A stretch of DNA of 64,000 nt, taken from Pseudohongiella acticola. GTDB lineage: Bacteria; Pseudomonadota; Gammaproteobacteria; Pseudomonadales; Pseudohongiellaceae. The position numbers and the translations under genes were made by a program. The notes beneath the pieces were generated by a model. That model was not told the DNA's origin and did not search any database. It saw nothing but the letters and a program-made list of their open reading frames with translations. Location: NCBI RefSeq assembly GCF_001758195.1, contig NZ_MASR01000003.1, positions 62,001 to 126,000 of the forward strand, read 5' to 3'. Shown one piece after another: positions 60,368 through 64,000 of the stretch; position 1 is the stretch's first letter; the number at the start of each line of letters is the position of its first letter.

Positions 60368-61291
60368 TTACCTGGCCTGCTCTTTAATATACTCGCCGAT
60401 TTCACTCAATGCCTGATTTGCTTCCGGCAACATGGGTACAAACAATGGCCAGACATGAGGCTGGCCGCGCCAGATGCGCAGATCTACCGGTACCTCCGCC
60501 GCTGCCGCCCGCTCTGCTACACGCAAGCCATCGTCACGCAGCACCTCAGTGTCACTGACGTAAATAAGCATTGGTGGGAAGTCGGCGTATTCAGCATATA
60601 AAGGTGATGCGCGGGCGTCCAGGGCATGTGCGCCATTGAGATACGTTGCCGCCGCCCGGCGGATTGCGTCACCACTGAACATGGCACAGGTGCGTGTGTT
60701 GCTGTCCGCAGATTCTCCGGTAACGGCAAGATCAGCGTATGGAGACAGCAGCACCGCCGCTACCGGCATCGGCAGACCGAGCGCACGTATTTGCACCAGC
60801 AGCGAGAGGGACAAACCTGCACCGGCGGAATCACCTGCCAGCACGATATCGGCAGGATCATGCTCAGTTAACAGGTATCGGTATGCCGCGATAACATCAT
60901 CGGCGGCAGCCGGGAACGGATGCTCCGGCGCCAGTCGATAATCCAGTACAAATACCCTGGCATCGCAGGCCACAGCCAGCCGCGAGGTAAACGCCCGGTA
61001 AGACAGCGGTGAACCAAACAGGTAGCCGCCGCCGTGACTGTAAAGTACAACTCGTTTACTGGTGCACGCTGCTGGCAATATCCATTCGCCATTGACCGCT
61101 TCATGCTGCAGTGGCGTTATGTCTACATCACTGGCAATCGGGTTTTTACCCATATCGCGGTCCAGCATTTTGCGAAACCGGGCCGGATCGAAGTCAGGGC
61201 GTAACAGTTTTGGTTTGAAACGGCGGCGCAGGAACCAGCTCAGAAATCGGGAACGAATGGAGCGGCGTTTAACCATTGTGCGGGTCAGCAT
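60368..61291 (-). CDS. Hormone-sensitive lipase family esterase (alpha/beta hydrolase)
   Basis: A 307-residue hydrolase with the HSL oxyanion motif HGGG (86-89), the nucleophile S155 in AGDSAGAGLSLSL, the acid in ISVSDTEVLRDD-like YVSDTEVLRDD and the histidine in GQPHVWPLF. Such enzymes cut carboxylic esters of small acyl chains. The N-terminus is basic (KRRSIRSRFLSWFLRRRFKP) without a clear signal. It converges with motB. It has a possible link with the exported esterase of the catabolic cluster only through enzyme class, not location. Confidence 0.86.
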   Translation of the reverse strand: MLTRTMVKRRSIRSRFLSWFLRRRFKPKLLRPDFDPARFRKMLDRDMGKNPIASDVDITPLQHEAVNGEWILPAACTSKRVVLYSHGGGYLFGSPLSYRAFTSRLAVACDARVFVLDYRLAPEHPFPAAADDVIAAYRYLLTEHDPADIVLAGDSAGAGLSLSLLVQIRALGLPMPVAAVLLSPYADLAVTGESADSNTRTCAMFSGDAIRRAAATYLNGAHALDARASPLYAEYADFPPMLIYVSDTEVLRDDGLRVAERAAAAEVPVDLRIWRGQPHVWPLFVPMLPEANQALSEIGEYIKEQAR

Positions 61292-61338
61292 CTTGTCACC
61301 TGTGGCTTAGGTTTTGAGTGTTGTACCACAGGCGCAGA

Positions 61339-62427
61339 TTAATTGTCAGCTGCCATCAGCAGACTGATTTCATCCAGCTGGCGGTGCAGCGTATCAGAAT
61401 CGACACTACGCACAGTAGCGTGTCCGACCTTGCGGCCGTCCTTGAAGGCCTTGCCGTAGTCATGCACATGGCAGTCAGCAATGGCTGCGAGCCTGGCTAT
61501 TTCTGGCACACAGCCAATAAAGTTAACCATGGCGCTTTCACCAAGCTTCCTGGTGGAACCCAAGGGTAAACCGGTAATCGCCCGCAAGTGATTTTCGAAT
61601 TGACTGCACTCGGCCCCTTCAATTGTCCAGTGCCCGGAGTTATGTACCCTGGGCGCAATCTCATTGGCTTTGAGTCCGCCATCGACTTCAAAAAATTCGA
61701 ACGCCATCACCCCGACATAGTCCAGATGCTCAAGCACTGCCGAGGTATACTGCTCAGCCAATGCCTGCAAGGGATGCTGCTCACTGGCAATGGATAAGCG
61801 CAATATACCGTCATTATGGGTATTGTGGACCAGTGGATAGAACCGGCAGGCGCCATCGCGGCCACGCACTGCAATCAATGACACTTCGCCGCTGAATTCA
61901 ACAAAGTCTTCCAGAATACAGGGCACACTGCCCAGCTCAGCAAATGCGGCGCTGACATCAACCGGAGCACGCAGTACCTTTTGACCCTTGCCATCGTAAC
62001 CCAGCGTGCGCGTCTTCAACACAGCCGGCAGTCCGATGCTGGCGACGGCCTGTTCAAGCTCAGCCTGCGAGTCAACCGCAGCGTAAGGTGCCACCGGCAC
62101 CTGAAGATTGCGAAACAGGTTTTTCTCAAGCAGACGGTCACGGGCAATACGCAAGGATTCGGCACACGGATAGACCGGTACAAATTGCGACAGAAAGGCC
62201 ACGGTATCGGCGGGTACACTCTCGAACTCGAATGTCACCATGTCGACCTGATCGGCCAATTGCCGCAGATGCTCATGATCGTGGTAGTCCGCGTGGATAT
62301 GTTCACCCAGCATGGCGGCGCAGGCATCCTGCGCCGGATCCAGAAAAACAAATTTCATACCCAGTGGAGTGCCAGCCAACGCCAACATACGTCCCAGCTG
62401 GCCACCACCGATTACGCCAATTTTCAT
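61339..62427 (-). CDS. purK: N5-carboxyaminoimidazole ribonucleotide synthase
   Basis: A 362-residue ATP-grasp enzyme starting MKIGVIGGGQLGRMLALAG. It shows the ATP-grasp centre (PAVLKTRTLGYDGKGQ), LEDFVEFSGEVS, EIAPRVHNSGHWTIEGA and the closing HDYGKAFKDGRKVGHATV. It uses ATP and bicarbonate to carboxylate AIR in purine synthesis. The gene follows purE by 6 bases on the same strand. Bicarbonate use connects loosely with the SbtA gene upstream. Confidence 0.95.
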   Translation of the reverse strand: MKIGVIGGGQLGRMLALAGTPLGMKFVFLDPAQDACAAMLGEHIHADYHDHEHLRQLADQVDMVTFEFESVPADTVAFLSQFVPVYPCAESLRIARDRLLEKNLFRNLQVPVAPYAAVDSQAELEQAVASIGLPAVLKTRTLGYDGKGQKVLRAPVDVSAAFAELGSVPCILEDFVEFSGEVSLIAVRGRDGACRFYPLVHNTHNDGILRLSIASEQHPLQALAEQYTSAVLEHLDYVGVMAFEFFEVDGGLKANEIAPRVHNSGHWTIEGAECSQFENHLRAITGLPLGSTRKLGESAMVNFIGCVPEIARLAAIADCHVHDYGKAFKDGRKVGHATVRSVDSDTLHRQLDEISLLMAADN

Positions 62428-62433
62428 GATGGT

Positions 62434-62925
62434 TCAGGCCTGTCGTGGATCTGAATTGTCCAGCACGTTGCTGGTCTGCTTGGCACGGAACGCCTGCAGC
62501 GCCTGCTGATGCTCAGGGTACTTGTTACCCAGAATACTGGCTGCCAGTAAGGCCGCGTTCACCGCACCGGCTCGCCCGATTGCCAGCGTTGCCACGGCTA
62601 TGCCGGCAGGCATCTGGACAATGGAGAGCAATGAATCAACACCGGACAACATGGATGACTGCACCGGCACACCGAGCACTGGCAAATGCGTTTTAGCCGC
62701 ACACATACCCGGCAGATGCGCGGCACCACCGGCACCCGCGATGATCACTTCAATTCCGCGTTCGGCGGCCGTCTCTGCGTAGGAAAACAGCAAGTCAGGG
62801 GTTCTGTGAGCCGAAACCACCTTGGCCTCATGTGGTATTCCCAGCTGTTCCAGCATATCAACCGTGTGGCTCATGGTAGCCCAGTCTGATTTCGACCCCA
62901 TGATCACGCCTACCAGTGCAGACAT
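62434..62925 (-). CDS. purE: N5-carboxyaminoimidazole ribonucleotide mutase
   Basis: A 163-residue enzyme with the class I PurE signature [41 protein letters not shown] and [33 protein letters not shown]. It moves the carboxyl group within N5-CAIR to give CAIR. It is the first gene of a purEK pair; 66 bases separate it from the PII gene. The C-terminal [17 protein letters not shown] is a variable tail. Confidence 0.95.
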   Translation of the reverse strand: MSALVGVIMGSKSDWATMSHTVDMLEQLGIPHEAKVVSAHRTPDLLFSYAETAAERGIEVIIAGAGGAAHLPGMCAAKTHLPVLGVPVQSSMLSGVDSLLSIVQMPAGIAVATLAIGRAGAVNAALLAASILGNKYPEHQQALQAFRAKQTSNVLDNSDPRQA

Positions 62926-62991
62926 AGAAGTCGCCCCTGTGCAAGAAAAAGCGCGTAGTATACCTGAAAACGGGTCAATTCAGTAATGGTT

Positions 62992-63300
62992 TCAGAACTT
63001 GTGCGGCCTCAGCACCTCCACCGGGGTTAGAAAGCAGATCATGGCGTAATCCTGATAAAAATGCTGCTGTACATGCTCACTGAGCTTGACTGCCAGCTCC
63101 CGGGCGCAGACGACCTCCACCCGCACATTACCGTCGTTATCCCAGCCCGCAGTGCGAATGCCACGACTGCCCCGCCCGCGCGCGTCGGACACGGTCCAGC
63201 CGGGAGCGCCCAGAGACTCCAGATCGTGCAACAGGCGCGTCTCCAGCACGGCTTCGCAAATGATGGTAAGCAATGTGCGGGTACCATTGTTGTCAGCCAT
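62992..63300 (-). CDS. PII-like protein of the SbtB type
   Basis: A 102-residue protein from the ATG at 63300, chosen because GGAG lies seven bases before it and only one base before the next ATG upstream (63306). The GWTVSDARGRGSRGIRTAGW block is the T-loop region of SbtB proteins, and VRVEVVCARELAVKLSEHVQQHFYQDYAMICFLTPVEVLRPHKF is the rest of the ferredoxin-like fold. In cyanobacteria SbtB binds and regulates SbtA in response to adenine nucleotides. Here it overlaps the end of the sbtA gene by codon spacing, suggesting the same partnership. Confidence 0.88.
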   Translation of the reverse strand: MADNNGTRTLLTIICEAVLETRLLHDLESLGAPGWTVSDARGRGSRGIRTAGWDNDGNVRVEVVCARELAVKLSEHVQQHFYQDYAMICFLTPVEVLRPHKF

Positions 63301-63302
63301 AC

Positions 63303-64000
63303 TCATACTCCAGCCTGTAGCCATTGGGCGGCCTGCAGGTATAAAGGGATGCCAAAGATGATGTTAAAAGGAAAGGTTATACCAAGCGAGGCGCCCAGGG
63401 ACAGGGAGGGATTGGCCTCAGGCAGGGCCAGACGCATGGCGGCAGGAACAGCAATATAGGACGCGCTCGCGCCCAGCGTGGCCAGCATTGCTGCGCCACC
63501 GACCGAGAGCCCCATTAAGGTGGCGAACCCCAGCCCCACGGCGGCGCCCACCCAAGGCATGACCAGCGCAAAGATCGCCAGGCGCAGCCCTGACTCACGC
63601 AAACTACCCATGTGTCGCGAAGCAATCAGACCCATTTCCAGCAGAAACAGGGCCAGGACTGGCGCAAACATACTGGTGTATAAAGGTTCCAGCGGGGCAA
63701 CTGCCTCTTTGCCTGCCAGCACACCAATCAATAAGCCGCCCAGCAACAGGACAATACTTTTGCCTAGAAATATCTCGCGCCCCAATTCACTCCAGTTAGT
63801 GGTTGTGCTGAGACCGCGCGCCAGTACGATGCCGACCAGAATTGCCGGGATTTCCAGAATCGCCACAAACAAGGGCATATAACTTTCAAAGAAGACACCT
63901 TCGGCAAGCATGTAAGCCACAACGACAGCGAAGGTGCCGGCACTAACTGAGCCATAGTGGGCCGCAACACTGGCAGCATCCACTCTGCCGAAGCGTAGTG
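63303..64000 (-). CDS. SbtA-type sodium-dependent bicarbonate transporter (5' end outside window)
   Basis: The frame is open to base 64000 and continues LRFGR then VDAASVAAHYGSVSAGTF, the signature of the SbtA family; the start lies outside the window. About 230 C-terminal residues with five or six membrane segments are visible (LFVAILEIPAILVGIVLARG, SIVLLLGGLLIGVLAG, LGFATLMGLSVGGAAMLATLGASASYIAVPAAMR). The family imports bicarbonate with sodium. It precedes the SbtB-like gene with the stop two bases before that start. In a heterotroph it may feed carboxylation reactions, such as PurK or acyl-CoA carboxylase; this is inference. Confidence 0.9.
   Translation of the reverse strand, partial: LRFGRVDAASVAAHYGSVSAGTFAVVVAYMLAEGVFFESYMPLFVAILEIPAILVGIVLARGLSTTTNWSELGREIFLGKSIVLLLGGLLIGVLAGKEAVAPLEPLYTSMFAPVLALFLLEMGLIASRHMGSLRESGLRLAIFALVMPWVGAAVGLGFATLMGLSVGGAAMLATLGASASYIAVPAAMRLALPEANPSLSLGASLGITFPFNIIFGIPLYLQAAQWLQAGV

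Overview
The window looks like a chromosomal segment of a free-living, probably marine, heterotrophic gammaproteobacterium. The grounds are a FabY-type ketoacyl synthase, a GreB-like elongation factor, malate synthase G with a long (532-residue) isocitrate lyase, a TonB receptor next to fatty-acid-type catabolic genes, a twin-arginine molybdenum hydroxylase, a single polar-flagellum-style MotAB pair and an SbtA-type bicarbonate transporter. This placement is inferred from gene content; no rRNA is present. There is no insertion sequence, phage, CRISPR array or integrase. The only RNA gene seen is one tRNA-Leu(UAG).

Layout. 1-1830: end of serC, then greB and a GlxA-type AraC regulator, chained by ATGA overlaps. 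1862-4616 (minus): DUF1244 protein, hibernation factor, MltB transglycosylase, M15 peptidase. 4742-6670: fabY. 6678-8747 (minus): EF-hand protein, then ECF sigma factor, putative anti-sigma and CpxP-like periplasmic protein. 8858-10387: class I fumarase. 10549-14661: a transporter-like hybrid histidine kinase and a LuxR-type response regulator, tail to tail with overlapping ends. 14795-22364: TonB receptor, divergent GntP permease, acyl-CoA ligase, exported MetX-like esterase and enoyl-CoA hydratase, plausibly one uptake and degradation locus. 22331-28057: DnaJ/VWA pair and a divergent PaoABC-like periplasmic molybdenum hydroxylase. 28124-30726: DUF4153-like membrane protein, small winged-helix regulator and a membrane protein, with a motif shared by their two promoter regions. 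30873-34198: modE-modA-modB-modC with ModE-like dyads upstream.

34380-35204: exported methyltransferase-like protein. 35280-39998: two GTPases and an acetyl-CoA hydrolase/transferase in one overlapping run. 40112-45714: glyoxylate shunt (glcB, aceA) with a divergent XRE regulator and three 14-bp-period repeats between. 45728-50268: tRNA-Leu, coiled-coil membrane protein, sodB, small outer-membrane protein, CASTOR/POLLUX-like channel. 50497-53532: small exported protein and a fused SecDF. 53567-60341: a motility and signalling block of EAL phosphodiesterase, PstS-like small protein, porin and a frameshifted chemoreceptor on one strand, and motAB on the other behind a near-consensus FliA promoter. 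60368-64000 (minus): HSL-family esterase, purK and purE, and an SbtA/PII pair running off the window.

Working together: molybdate import and ModE sit near a molybdenum enzyme; the glyoxylate shunt complements the acyl-CoA degradation genes; and the c-di-GMP phosphodiesterase, chemoreceptor and stator genes suggest a local motility control unit. The least explained parts are the DUF4153/winged-helix module, the glyoxylate-locus repeats, the porin/PstS-like/EAL/chemoreceptor set and the VWA/DnaJ pair.
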